A stretch of DNA of 64,000 nt, from positions 6,906,001-6,970,000 of the forward strand of contig CM028895.1 in the NCBI GenBank assembly GCA_016801885.1, in the 5' to 3' direction. Made by a program: the position numbers and the translations under genes. The stretch comes from Toxotes chatareus. Lineage: Eukaryota > Chordata > Actinopteri > Toxotidae. Numbering within the stretch: the first letter of the stretch is position 1; each line of letters starts with the position of its first letter. The notes beneath the pieces are model-generated. The model did no database searches and had not been told where the DNA came from. It saw nothing but the letters and a program-made list of their open reading frames with translations. Below, piece after piece: positions 48,913-61,400 of this stretch.

Positions 48913-50549
48913 CTCTGCTGGGGGAATAACACTCCTTCCATCTCTCCTGTCCACTCGCTTCAGGTGGTTCTCTCATCTGTCTCCTTAGTTAACCTCATGG
49001 GGATTGCAGTGACTGAGCTGAAACAAGGGGCCTTTAAGTTTGTGTGCTGTGGAGAGGCTCTTTTGGCAGGCAGACAAGATTACAGAAATTCAGCCCAAGT
49101 GTTTATTTTTAATGAAAGAAGTTTGTTATCACATGGAAAGGGAGCTAATTCCAACACAATAGCAGTGCTTGTGGCAATAGGTTAACTATTGCCGTCTTAT
49201 GTTGAAGTTAGAGTGGATTATTTAATGAGCCAGAATGAAAACAACCTCTTCTCAGTGCAGAGTGGAAACCAGAGACAGACAGGCGTGTAGCAGAAACAAA
49301 ACCCCAACAAGAACAAAATCCAGTCTGGATGAATTCCAGCCAGCCGAGCCTGTAGATTCATCTGTGCTTCTCAAATGTAGACTAGACTGTGTGAGTCTAA
49401 CTCACACAAACACAGCCTCATTTGAACCAGGAGCCTGCTGTGCAGCCAGAACATGTGTGGTTGACCCCTGTAGAGAGGCACACTCGCTCAGCCTCAGATG
49501 TGGGTATGTGGGAGCATCTTTTCTACTCTTCTCTGAGCAGATAAAGTGAAAGCATGCAGTCTGAAAGAAAAGTCTGACTTGATGAAGGGCGTCCTGCTAG
49601 TCGTGGAGGGAAGATTCTGTTAGAGAGAACAACAACTTCAAACATCCAAAGCCTTGTGTTTTGTTTCCAAGCAACAATAACAATATGCATTGTTTTTAAA
49701 AAGTGCTCCATATTTAAAGACTTTTTACATTGTAATTTCCTTTTTTTTTTGTAAATATGTTGTAATTTTTAAATACTGTCATGTCGCACCTAATTTTATA
49801 TATCAGCAGTGTAACACTGTAAAATAAGGCACTGTTGCTGTATTAGAATTACAAAAAGAAGAAGTTGATTTTAGACATTTGGTCAACTTTGAGGCAATCA
49901 GTGTCTTCGAAAATCTTATGTAACAGGAAGTTACCTTTTCCAACTTCCAGTGGAAGTCTGGCAGCTCAGATTAGTGCAACCAACATCCTCCACTGCTCCC
50001 AAAATTAACCTGGTATAATTAGTGTATTGTGGATTAAAAACATTTCTTAATTGACACTCATATTGCTGCACAATGCAAAATACCACAGGGAGTTAGGATT
50101 CAGTATCGTGAGATACGGGATATAATCCATAAAGACACATGGAGTTGACATTATTATCAGTAGTTTGTATTGTGAGCCGCGGTCAACAGGTGTGGTCTCA
50201 AACTGTGTCTGTTTCTTGGCTCAGCTTTGGGAACTCTTTGTGGAATTAACTTTTCCTCTCCACTTCTGCCAAATCCACCCTGTCAAGTGTGTTCTCCTTC
50301 CTCTTTAGTGAGTTTACACCTCTCATACAGTGAAAGGGCTCCTGCCTAGTTGCCTGCTGTGTTTGCCCAGAGAGGGGTAGTGTGCCAAAGTAAATTTCCT
50401 CCTTAATGTCTGCTGTTTACTGAACAGGTCAAAGTGCTTCAAGTATCAGTGGGGCACACTTATTTGTTTCCTAACTGCACAAAAATGTGACATTTTTGGT
50501 TTTAGGTGAGTAAGTTGAGGATACACAACAAGCTTTCAAGATGAGTTTC

Positions 50550-50555
50550 TTTATT
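50550..50555 (-). terminator. Poly(A) signal of the CRISP pseudogene
   Basis: AATAAA on the minus strand lies 42 bases past the stop codon, giving a short 3' UTR. Confidence 0.6.
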
Positions 50556-50597
50556 GAAGCCGACTGATGAGTCAGAGCCCATGGGGACATGTGGCAT

Positions 50598-53500
50598 TTA
50601 AACAATCTGATTGGTGCACTTGCAGGAGGCAGGACACCATGAGGCCACGTCCTTGTTGCTGCAGCCCCACTGCTGCTTCAGTTCAGGACAGTTACTGTAC
50701 TGGTCAGCGTAGGGACAGGGGTTGGCTGGGAGAGAAATAGAAAATGAGAAAATGAATGGAGGCATAACTCATCAACTTATAGCTTGTATGTATTTTCAGT
50801 GTTTTATTCTTTGCCTTTTGACTTGATTTGGTGTCATTTTATCGACAGCAATGAATTCGTTTAGTGGTAAAATGATGCATTATTGTGGATGTAATGATGC
50901 TCTTTATCAGAAACTACAGCATAAACATGTTTTAACTTTGTTTACTTCATTTATACAAGTCTGATTTAACTCATAGTGTCAGCTACACTAAAACGAAAAC
51001 TCTGATGAGCACATTTCACTGCAGCCTGGCCTGTGATAAAATAATTCATGCATATTCTGTACAGGCCGACTTAAACTCCAATGTGCCATGCTCATTCACA
51101 ACAGTAGATGAGGAGATTATATCTTCCAGCTCTGTATTTGCCACTTACTGCACAGTTTGTTGTCACAGTCGTTGGGGCAGTCAGCACAGGCGGGTCCTGA
51201 CTTGTAGGGGCGAGCGTATTGGTAGTTTCCACTGTAATTTAGGCCAGATCATCAAATATTAAACACAACAGCATAAAGACTGACTCTGAACATCATCCCA
51301 AACATGTCACGGATATGCTCTGAGAAGGCAAAGCACTTTTGAGTTGCTATTTAATAACCACTCAGCAAGGCATAGAATGAAATTAGATGCAACACATTTT
51401 CTGTGTTACAGCTCTGTTGTTGCATGCACTTTATTATTCATCTTTTAGGAATTGTAGCTAAACTGCAAAGTGCTTCTAATGATGTTTTTGACATTACTCA
51501 TTTAGGAATAGAACCTTGAATAGACGATCACGGTCTGAAATGTACAAAAACTTTGACACTTTAATTATAAAAAGAAAAATAGATACTTTTAGTCCTTTTT
51601 TTCTGTTTACATTTTTTAATTTAGTATTGCGTAACAGGACTAAATCTATCAAATGCCCTGGATTCCTTTATCTCAATGTACATTTAAACAATCATTTACA
51701 TTTAAAGCAGTCTATAATAAAATTTTTTTATCAAGAAAAGACACATATATACAATATAAACACATAAATGTGTGTGTGTGTGAGAAATATTTTTTACATA
51801 CGGTGGACAGTAGTGGCAGACGTAGAAGTACTTGTATGCAGAGTTGGGACAGTAGGCCATGGCACAGCCAATCTGGTTGGACCTGTACCAAACAACCTGA
51901 TCAGGGAGACAAAATATAAAAACACAAGGAGCTCAGTGCATAAATCCACAATCAGATGGTAAATGTATATATGCATAGGTGAATTAGACTGTGTAAAGTG
52001 AAACTAACTGCACCTGTGTGAAATGTCCGACCACTCCTCCGTTGATAGATCCCACTCCGTAGCGCCAGTCCTTCACCTCGTCGTATCAGGCCTGGATAGC
52101 ATTGCTCCACGTGTTCCTGTAGCTGGACATGTACATCCACAACCGCTAGCTGCAGTCAAAAAAAAAAAAAGGAGGAGTAATAGAGAAACTTCAGTGTTCC
52201 TGACATCAAAAAAACCACAGTGCTCAATTCACCATCACACATCAAAGGAAATTAATCAGCTGCATGCTGCAAACTTAATCACTCCTTCTAGATCACTGAT
52301 AGTTTGATTTTTTTAGTCAGATTTTTTGTAAAATACAGAACAAATCCAAATCATAAATCACAATGAAATAAAATTACATCTACTTAAGTAAGACAAAGAA
52401 ACCAGTATTACAAAAACAAATGACAAGCACTAATGCTGAATTACAAAATAACATTTCTTTTTGTTCTCCCACAAAAAAAAAACCCTACAGTCCTTTAACC
52501 CACAGCACAGATAATTAGTCCACATCTGTCAGTCAAAAGGTAAATGCAAACACAATTGAGTTAACTCAGTTGTGTTAACTATTAACTATTTCCATTTTAT
52601 GTCATATGACTTTCCAGTTGTACTTTTTTTTAGTTTTCTGACCCAGATACAAGACACAAGACCCATGACACACTAAACGGCCACTTTATGAGGTATACCT
52701 GTAAAATCTCATGTAATCCAATACAATACGTCTAATTTCATTAGCCTGGACTTCAGAGTTTTAATGTCACATGATGCTGTTTCAGATGATTTTATGCTTG
52801 TTACTACACTAACAAGACTAAACAACTAAAAAAATAGATTCTTTGCAATTTCTGTCGTAACATTGTGAATAAATTCTGTATCAGTAAAAGGTTTAAATAA
52901 CACACTGTTTCTTGCTACCTATGTACATATGAAGTGACAGTGTGGCTGGCTTTTTGTAAGGTATAAAATTGAAAAAAAAAAAACAAGAAGAGAGGTGTTA
53001 TAATGAACTTACTGCTGATCTCTCTGTAGTTGGCAGGGCTGTGCCTCATGGAGCAGGTGTTGGCCCATCTCTGAGCATTGGCTTCTGCCTCCCTGTTCCA
53101 GCTCTGTGGGGGAGCAGAGGAGAGAGCTGCCTTTAAACCAGCACATGTAGACCACCACAGTATGTGCGCAATATAATCTCAAAGTGTAGTGGTGTGTGCT
53201 TGTCTGTAAAATCAGTTTATTCTCCACTGATATGCTGCATGAGCCAGCATGTGAAATATCAAATCAAGCACTTGTAAGATGGATCAGTGAACATACCATG
53301 CATGATCAGAGTTAAATGTTTGTCACCTACGTCCAGTGAAGGACACTATGCTTGCATGAAATTATTATTTCATATTAATACACATAGCATTTTATTTTAT
53401 TTATTTATTTATTTATTTATTTATTACCATTTTCAACATGTTGCTAGCAGTGGGCTGAACACCTCTCCTCAGGGCATTGTGATTGTCTACAATCTCACTT

Positions 53501-53930
53501 GGGTCTGAGGAGGAGGTCAGAGCAATGCCTAAAGAGTGAGAAAGAAGAAAATAAGAGATTGAGAACATTTTTTGGAAATATTGAAACAACAAAAGCTGCT
53601 ACTGAATCTCAGTGGAGATTTATGTATGAATAACAATACAAACTCACTCACCCTCCTTCAGGTTATGATTTTCAGAAATGAGAGAGAAAATAGAGGTTAA
53701 TTTATTGCACATTCAAACTAAAAATGCACAAATATCTGTTGAGAAAAAGCCACATTTCTAAAATTACAAAACAAGAATATACCTCATTATTTGCTCCACA
53801 ATTAAACTGCCTATTAGAGATGACATTTCTCTTTACTTACTGTCAAGGTCTCCACATCCTCTGCCAAGGTGCCAGGCACCTGAAGAACAGCACAGAGGCC
53901 AAAGGCACACAGGAAGGTGAACGTATACAT
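50598..53930 (-). pseudogene. CRISP-family (CAP plus cysteine-rich domain) gene, broken in exon 4
   Basis: Secreted cysteine-rich secretory protein type. Minus-strand exons: 53930-53841 (signal peptide MYTFTFLCAFGLCAVLQV), 53528-53428 (IVDNHNALRRGVQP, first CAP His), 53103-53013 (EANAQRWANTCS), 52149-52014, 51896-51802 (VVWYRSNQIGCAMAYC, CAP), 51231-51149 (hinge CADCPNDCDNKLC), 50725-50598 (cysteine-rich domain, NPCPYADQYSNCP, to TAA). Exon 4 is damaged: about 7 nt are missing just after its fourth codon, removing the CAP glutamate motif and shifting frame, and a TGA at 52088-52086 replaces the expected Trp after NAIQA. The exon is 136 nt where flanking phases require a length of 2 modulo 3 (143 fits). 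Exons 1 and 2 also do not join in phase unless a 4-nt microexon at 53655-53652 is real. All other splice sites look intact, so decay is recent or this is one null allele. CRISP2 is RHAG's neighbour in mammals. Confidence 0.8.
53391..53426. repeat. (TTTA)n microsatellite beside CRISP exon 2
   Basis: TTTA/TTTAT units abut the exon 2 donor of the CRISP pseudogene, two bases inside the intron. Confidence 0.9.
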
Positions 53931-55453
53931 GCTGTCAGTCTAGGACTGTCAACCTGAGAGCCACAGGAGTGCTTTATATACTCAAGACCACTCTTAAGTG
54001 TGAGAATTGAACACACAATCTCAAGGGCATACCAGTTTACCAGACAGTCATCAAACTGAAGATAGCACTTAGTTAGCATGGCAGCCGTGTGAAATCCTTG
54101 AAAGCTGCAGGGCTGTGTGTACATTATACATGTGTGATAAAGGTGCATCAGGTGTGTCCTATATATTCTCCTCCTGGCAAGGTTATGAAGAGAAGGTGGG
54201 TAATATCAAAAAGAACATGGTATCTAAGTTAAACATTGATAACACAGAAATAAGATTAAAAAGTTAAACTAATATTCAGAACATTCATTGTCCTTGATAG
54301 TTGTTGGAGATTTTTTTTCTCTACAGAGGTGACTCCCTGAGGCAAAGATAATATGTGAAATTATAATTGCGTCGACAATTTATTCTGAAAAAAAAAAAAA
54401 AAAAAAAACCCCAAGACATAAGCAAACCATATCATGAGCGATGTTCCACCAACATAAAGCTGATGATGATAAGTCTTATCATCTTGATGTTCAGCCCATT
54501 CAACTTTAAATTTCATCTTCAGCAGTGTGGTAATTTTTATTATTTGTTTAAATGTATAATTAAAACAAAAACAAATTACCAGGAGTGGATTATTCTGATG
54601 AAATAAAGTAAAATAGCGATTGTCCTCAAAGGGGAATTTGTTTAGTTGACAGTTGAAACAGAGCATGCACAGAGTTTCACATAAAACATGATAAAATCCA
54701 TTAAACATGTAATAAAAAATATGTAAACATATGCTAATAACCCCACGCAACCACAGATCACATATACCACGGTATCACAGTATACATCAGGTGATGATGT
54801 ACTGCACTGTGAAACTTGTAAAAGAGACAGGAAATGACCATAAAGAGACACAAAACAACCAAAAATAAATGTAGTGACACGCACAATAACCACAAACTGG
54901 CGCAAATGAAATCGAAACGAAGGTGCATGCTCGGAGAAGGGGCGGCTCACAGAGGTGCGTTGTGCAGGTGTGCGATTCGGCCACACTTTGACATCTGGGT
55001 CTGATCAGCTTTTCCACCACTGATCACAAACTGCACCTCGGTAATAAATGTTCATAGCTTTTATTGTTGCATCCGTTATATGTCCACCATGTATTATTTT
55101 TTTCATACTGTGTGTCTGTGGCGCTGTTGGTGCTGTTATTAATTAATACAGCACAGATTTAGTGCAGTGTGTTCAGTGTGTTCATCTGCTCCCCTCCTGC
55201 GATGAACACTTGTAGGTACAACCTCCACTGAGCATGCGCACAGCCGCTGGTCGCCTATATTTGTTCGCAGACATCATCACTGGTTGAACTGAGCATCTTC
55301 TCCCACAAAGAGGCAGTTCGCTCTCTCTTTCAGTCTTTTATTTATTTATTTATTTGCGCTCCCCTCTCTCTCTCTCTCTGTGTTTTGTTTTGTCCTTCGC
55401 TGCCGCTGCTGCGGTGTCAAACACAACATCACGGAGGGAGCAGAAGCCATAAG
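53931..55453. other. Intergenic spacer between CRISP pseudogene and macoilin
   Basis: Holds a 20-base poly(A) tract (54389-54408), a degenerate 'gagacacaaaacaacc' repeat (54820-54900) and a GC-richer stretch from about 55190 with a (TTTA)4 and a (CT)n tract just upstream of the macoilin ATG. The last 250 bp probably include its promoter and 5' UTR. Confidence 0.55.
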
Positions 55454-58400
55454 ATGAAGAAACGCTATGTGGACGCGAACAGGCTACGGAAAATGAAAAA
55501 ACTGAAAATAACGGAGAAGCTGTCTGAGAGGTAGCTAAGCGTCGCCTCGCGGAGGCTGGGTGTTTTTTTTTTTTTTTCGTGTCTGTGTGTGTTGTGGTCT
55601 TTGTATGAAATTTCATTCCGCTCACCTGTCTGCCTCTCACATCCCCGTCGCCTCATCCGCGTCTGGCGTTTTATTTATCGGCCAGTGTTTAAACAAAGGC
55701 GTCAATGCGGCTGAATTAAAGAGGCCGGTAGAGGAGCAGAAATGTTGTTGCCGAGTTACTTCAGCCTGCATTGTTTACAGGAAGACAGAAATCAGCAGCT
55801 GTGCAAGTTAACGTCGGCCTGCTTTCACACTGTCTCCTCTGTCCTCCTGCCAAATTATACCACACTTTGCACAATATGAGGGTCTCGAAAAAAAATATTA
55901 ATAACTGTATTTTCCTGCCAGGCTGAAGCAAAGCTGCTCATCATGCACATAAGAGGCGTCATTTGAAGGCGTCTAGACGGAGTCCAGACAAGAAAAGACC
56001 GTCACAGGAGAAAGAAACCACTTGTTTTATTGTGCATTGTTTCACATGAGGGAGACAATAACAATGTGGAAAATAACAGTTTCCAAAAACAATGTGGAAA
56101 ATTTAAACTGTCTTATTTTAAGGTATTTTACTTGGATTTGCAAGAAGTTAAATGAGATATATTTCACCTTTTGTTGAGAATTAACTTGCATGTTGTTGGA
56201 AGCCATAAAAATACCTTTCTGATGAAATACATTATCAGTGGCAGTATAAGGCACATTTTAGCTTGTGATAAGAATTTAAGATTCTGTTTTCTCATCTTTT
56301 TCTCTTAAATATGAAAAATTGCTTTTTTGTTGTTGTGGAGTAATTTGTATATTTGGCAGTTGTGTTCAGATAAAATCAGATAAAATACACCCTTTCAGAG
56401 ACAATACAAAGCTAATTTGAACTTGTAGCAGGAATTTAAGATGCTTTGATTGTTCCTCTCTGTCCCACTTCATGCTTCAAGATTAAATGATTTATAAAAA
56501 TAATTGTGAAATAACTTGCATATTTTTCAGCTACAATAAATAATGCCTGTGCAAAAATTAAAAAATAAAAAGTCAGTCATGTTATTAAACGGCAGATTTG
56601 GGTTTTTAATGTGTAATAGGATGCTGTGGTTCTCCCTCTCTCCTCCAGATGAAATATTGCCATGGTTACCAAACAAAGAAGGGGCGATGTGATAGCAGCC
56701 TATGGATGAGCAGAACAAAGGAGGAAACCACAGCTCCTGTTTGGAGCGTGGTTGCCTAATAAAATGAATGAGGGAACAGTCATTGTTCTTTAGTGCCTCT
56801 ACTTAAAAGGATAGACTCCATTTTTAAGATGCAGCTGCTCGATTATAGGGTTAGCACTTTGTATCCGATCTGAAGTGTTTTATTAGCTTATATGTGTGTT
56901 TAATGCCTTGGCTTTAGTGCAACTGAAATGTCTTTATTTACTAGAATCAGAGGCCTGAATACAAATTTGTTTCACATTTGTCCAAACTGATATTGATATT
57001 TGACATTTAAAAGCCATATTAATGGATTTTATGTAATGTGTGTGTGTTTTTTCCAGTGCATACACCTTTCTGAAGTTTATGGTGATGTGGACACTGGTGC
57101 TGCTGGCAGATTTCATCCTTGAATTCAGACTGGAGTACCTATGGCCATGCTGGCTCTTCTTTGGCAGTGTATACACCACTTTCCACTGCCACGGATTGGT
57201 GAGAACCCCCCTGCTGTGGGATTTCATGTGGTGTGCTGTGCTCCAGATGATCAGAATTCCACAGAATAAATTCAGTGCACTTAACTCAAATTTATGTTTT
57301 CTCTGTTTGCAGGTTATTTGTGTTGTTTTTGTTTGTGCTGCCTTCACTCTTGACATCTTTTGTTTGATTTTTGTTCCTTTGCACTGGCTATTCTTTGTGG
57401 CAAGCACCTATGTATTATTCAATTACATATGGCACACAGGTGAGTATGTGGATTATTTGTTTCTTTTATGTTGTTATAACAGAATATGCCAAACTCAAAA
57501 CTTAAGGTTTGTTTGTAATGGAAATGCTTCTTTTTAGTGAGCTACTCAAAATGTAATCGAATCAGCAGAGATTTTATTTGAATAAATATTACAGGGGACT
57601 CTTTTTCCTCATCTATTGATTATTCCTTTTCAGAGAAGGGCATCTGTATATCGACAGTGTCCCTGTGGATTCTGCTTGTGTACACAGAGGCTTCACTCCG
57701 ACTGAAAGACCTTAAAACCTCTCACGCCAACCTGTCTCATCTTTTTGCTGCTCACTGGTATGTTCATTTGATAAAATCAAAATCTGCCTTCAGCAGAAGT
57801 AAAATTAATTCTCTAAATTAATAATTCTTTGGCAAATTAATTGAGCTGTCATAAAAGGCATTGGTATTAAAGTTTTATGAATCCTGTGTGTGACATCATG
57901 AATCAGTGTAGATGTTTGTGCACCATAGATTAAAGGAGTAAATTCACTTTTATGTTACCAGCTAAAGACCAGTCAAGTGTGATTTTAAAGATGTAAAATA
58001 ATCATACATTTATGAACAGAGTAACCATTAATAATAAAAAATCTGTCAGCCAAGATGTTTATATCTTTATAATGTGGGACACATATTCTGTCTCTCTTTC
58101 CTTCTGTATTCACATTCAGTATTGGATATCCTGTTGTATATTTGGGGTTTGATGCCACCTGCTACTTCACCAACATCTTTAAGCTGCGCATACAGAAAGC
58201 TGTGCAGAGTGAGAACGACTTCCACATGCACCTGCTGCAGCACTCGCTCCCTCCAGGCCTGCAGGTTTTCCCCAAGACTGGCACAGATGGCAGCAGCAGT
58301 AAGTCTGTGCATCTGCACCATCCATTCATTTACACTTCAACTACCACAGGCAATTTCTCATTTATTTTGCTTGTCTCCAACTTTGGTGCCACACAGTTAT

Positions 58401-59656
58401 TCTTGCTTCGGTTAAGCACCTCCCTGAGATAATTTGTCAGAACACTCAAAGAAACCGCTCAGTTTTGTACTGTTTATTCCAAACAAAGAGTTGGAACAAA
58501 AATAATCATTTAAAAAATTGTAAATACATTGATATAAAAGTTAATATTAGAGGAAGAAGCCCAGATGAGACCATCCTACTTAGCTAAAGTTACAAGGTAG
58601 AGAATCCTTTTGCCTGCAGCAAAATCTCTATAACACCCAAATGCATCAAACTAAACTTTCTAAACCGTTCGAGATAGCAGACTGTAAATGTTCTTGCATC
58701 ATAATCTGTTGCATTTTCATATCCCAAGTGCAGAATTCAGTTTAGATTTAGTTCTGATGTTTACTGTTGCTTAAGAGAAGATTATTTTTTCAGCAAGGCT
58801 GCATAAAAACATCAAACAAAAACACAATGAAAATACAATAAGACCACTAAAGAAAAGAAGGCTGGTACTACACATCCAATATAGTGATGGCATTAACCTT
58901 TTCTTTTGGCATCTGTCTGTTTTTGCAGACTCAAAATGGAAGATTAAGCCCGAGTCGAGTCAATATCAGTGTCAGAATGGAGCTGTAGTGGCCCATGACG
59001 AGGTACACACTGTGGATTGCCTCCAGATCCGGAGCGAGGAGAGAGCAACAGAAAAGGGAATGCAGGAGGTGAAGTCAACTGAATCAAACCGGCGTCCATC
59101 ATCATCCAAACACAGTGTCAGTGAGTCCAGAGAGCTGCTTCACAGTTGGTCAGGGGGGCCAGAATCCTCTGCAACCCCAGATAATCTACCTCAAGAGGAG
59201 CAGGGAAGCAAAACCACTCGGGCAGCTAAGAGCTCCTCTCCAAAAGCTCGTAGAGGCAGTACAAACACTCCTTCACCCCCTGCAGCGAGGACTGAGAAAA
59301 AACAGAGATCCAGCTCAAAGACAGTCAGCCCCAACCGGGATGTGACAGACAAGAGTAGCACAGCAGGTCAGAATCACCACGCTGAACAGATCAGCAAGTA
59401 AGTCACAAATAAGTCAGTTCAGCTGAGTTTGAAATTAGTCACGCAGTGGTGAAATCAGTGCTAAGAAAAAAATATCTCCTCTTTTGCTGTATTTCAGGCT
59501 GGAGCAGGAGCTGAGGAGGCTGAAGGCTGAGATGCAGGCAAGCAGGCAGAGTGAGCAGGAGCTGCGAAGTCACGTCTGCAACTTGACCAACAGCGAGAGA
59601 AGCCTGAGACCAGAGGTCTCCCTGCTTAGACAGTCCAACATGCTGCTCCAAAGCAA
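55454..59656 (+). CDS. maco1: Macoilin (TMEM57/MACO1-like), 3' partial, seven coding exons
   Basis: Multi-pass ER-associated protein with a long C-terminal coiled coil, linked to neuronal excitability in worms. Exons: 55454-55530, 57057-57198, 57313-57439, 57634-57757, 58120-58298, 58929-59397, 59498-59656; 1277 nt, 425 residues so far, all phases consistent. It begins MKKRYVDANRLRKMKKLKIT, then has hydrophobic segments matching the macoilin membrane domain: LKFMVMWTLVLLADFILEFR, FCLIFVPLHWLFFVASTYV and ISTVSLWILLVYTEASLRLK. The cytosolic stretch ENDFHMHLLQHSLPPGLQ is typical. Exon 6 is a low-complexity Ser/Lys-rich linker, where it differs most from human. Exon 7 begins the coiled coil (LEQELRRLKAEMQASRQSEQ) and ends AGCAA|GTGAGT. 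The remaining ~270 residues lie past base 64000. Teleosts carry duplicates; this may be a diverged copy. Confidence 0.9.
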
Positions 59657-60206
59657 GTGAGTGATCCACCAACCCCACCAGGGAAAGCTTGTCTCTGGCT
59701 CCTTCTGTGGGCTATTTTACGCATTGCATAACTCTATAAATGAAAACTAAGACAGGAATGAGTGCAAGCAGAAAAAGGGATTAGAATTAGGAGTGCCAAA
59801 GCATTAGGCATGCAGACAGCATTTGTGGTAGGCAATTACTGGACATATTTTTTTTTTATCCACTATCAGAGCAGGGCACAAATGAATATCACATAAAGCC
59901 ATATTTCATATTCAGGTATTGTGGCTTTAAGTTTTCATCCATAACTCTCATTTCTCAATAAAATATAACAATCTTATTGAAATCTGTTATCTCAAAAACT
60001 GTTACAGCATGATAAATATATTTTACTTGAACATTTTGGTGTCCTGTGATGAATTAGCTATTCTGAATACTTTCAAATATTTTTATTAATCAAGGTAATT
60101 CTTTCGCATTTATCCCAATATTAACACCCACTCTCTCGCCAGCTCTCTGATTGTGCATTTTGTGGAACAAACAGGGAACAAAAGGCTTTATTTTCATGTG
60201 TTAAAA
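59657..60206 (+). other. maco1: Start of macoilin intron 7
   Basis: AT-rich non-coding sequence with no repeat I recognise. The intron runs on through the transposon end and satellite to beyond the window. Confidence 0.6.
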
Positions 60207-60560
60207 CTAGGGATGGGGCTGGTCCGATCGAGTATCAGGTATCGGATACCAACATAATTCACTGATCGATAACAACACCGGATTGGATCGGGAATTTCAC
60301 GGATCAGAAATTTCCGATACAACCTGCGGATTGGAAATTTCATCCCAATTACAAGGATAATTTCCGATCCATGAACCATGTCTGTGCTTTAATGTTGTCT
60401 GCTGAAATGACTCCACAAGTGATTCCCTGTCGGCTGCTCTGCTAACTGGCTGCAAGATGTGGAAAGAGTTTCCTGAACGGAGGCGTGTCTCAATGTGACG
60501 CGGAGTAATGAGACACCGCCGTTCAGGAAATCCATTCCACAGTTAGCAGCCAGCTAGAAG
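60207..60560 (+). mobile_element. hAT-like transposon end with internal foldback
   Basis: Begins 'ctagggatggggctggtccgat' and continues with several GATCGG/CCGATAC motifs, a style common at one end of fish hAT elements. At 60469-60491 and 60510-60530 lie arms that pair over 12 and 7 bp with a 2-base bulge and an 18-base loop. No transposase and no opposite end is visible, so it is a remnant. Confidence 0.45.
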
Positions 60561-60839
60561 GCAAGCATTGAGCAGCATTGTGGCTAACCAACTTTTCAGC
60601 ACAACATGTCCGCTGTGGAATTATTTTGCACTAGAAACACCATGAAGCAAGACAGCAACGTACAGTGTTTGCTGAGCCAGTATACTTAATTTGTGCTGAT
60701 CAGATCAAGTAGCCCTTTTTATTATTTCTTTTTTATTTGGAGAGGGGTAGTCTAAAAGAAGGTTACCCTTTATGGGTATCTGTCTTGAATTTAATAAATA
60801 TTGACTGTTAACAGGATTTCCTGTTTTTCTGACTTTCTT

Positions 60840-61400
60840 TTCTGACCTCAAAATGTCAAAAAACGTCATACGACCGTAAGGCATCAAAATATGGCAAAAA
60901 AAAGTCATATTTTAGTAAGACCTCAAAATGTCATAAAAAACGTCATACGACTGTAAGGCATCAAAATATGGCAAAAAAAAGTCATATTTTAGTAAGACCT
61001 CAAAATGTGATAAAAACGTCATACAGCCGTAAGGCATCAAAATATGGCAAAAAAGTAATATTTTAGTAAGACCTCAAATTGTCATAAAAAAAAACGCCAT
61101 AGGACCGTAAGGCATCAAAATATGGCAAAAAAAGGTCATATTTTAGTAAGACCTCAAAATGTCATAAAAAATGTCATACGGCCGTAAGGCATCAAAATAT
61201 GGCAAAAAAAAGTCATATAAATATGTAAATATGACTTTTTTTAGTAAGACCTCAAAATGTCATAAAAAAACGTCATACGGCCGTAAGAAATTAAAATATG
61301 GCAAAAAAAAATCATATTTTAGTAAGAACTCAAAATGTCATACGGCTGTAAGGCATCAAAATATAGCAAAAAAAGTCAAAAAAATTTTTGACTTCAAAAT
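60840..61400. repeat. Satellite, subfamily C: ~77-bp units with CGTCATACGACCGTAAGG
   Basis: About seven head-to-tail units contain 'gcatcaaaatatggcaaaa', 'agtcatattttagtaagacc' and 'tcaaaatgtcataaaaaacg'. The unit shares its core (CTCAAAATGTCATAAAAAACG) with the larger array that follows but has its own variable parts. Confidence 0.9.

Larger units (their letters stand above)
34400..50549. other. Gene-poor region between rhag and the CRISP pseudogene
   Basis: About 16 kb without an ORF series that resembles a gene. It contains the nested SINE, LINE tail and MITE listed separately, long poly(T) tracts (40532-40553, 41252-41267) and GC-richer islands at 39690-39910 and 48760-48920 that could be conserved regulatory DNA. 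Nothing else can be read here. Confidence 0.6.

Noticed and set aside
56934..57407. 157-codon minus-strand ORF opposite macoilin exons 2-3
   Set aside because: It spans an intron of the plus-strand gene and shows no domain.
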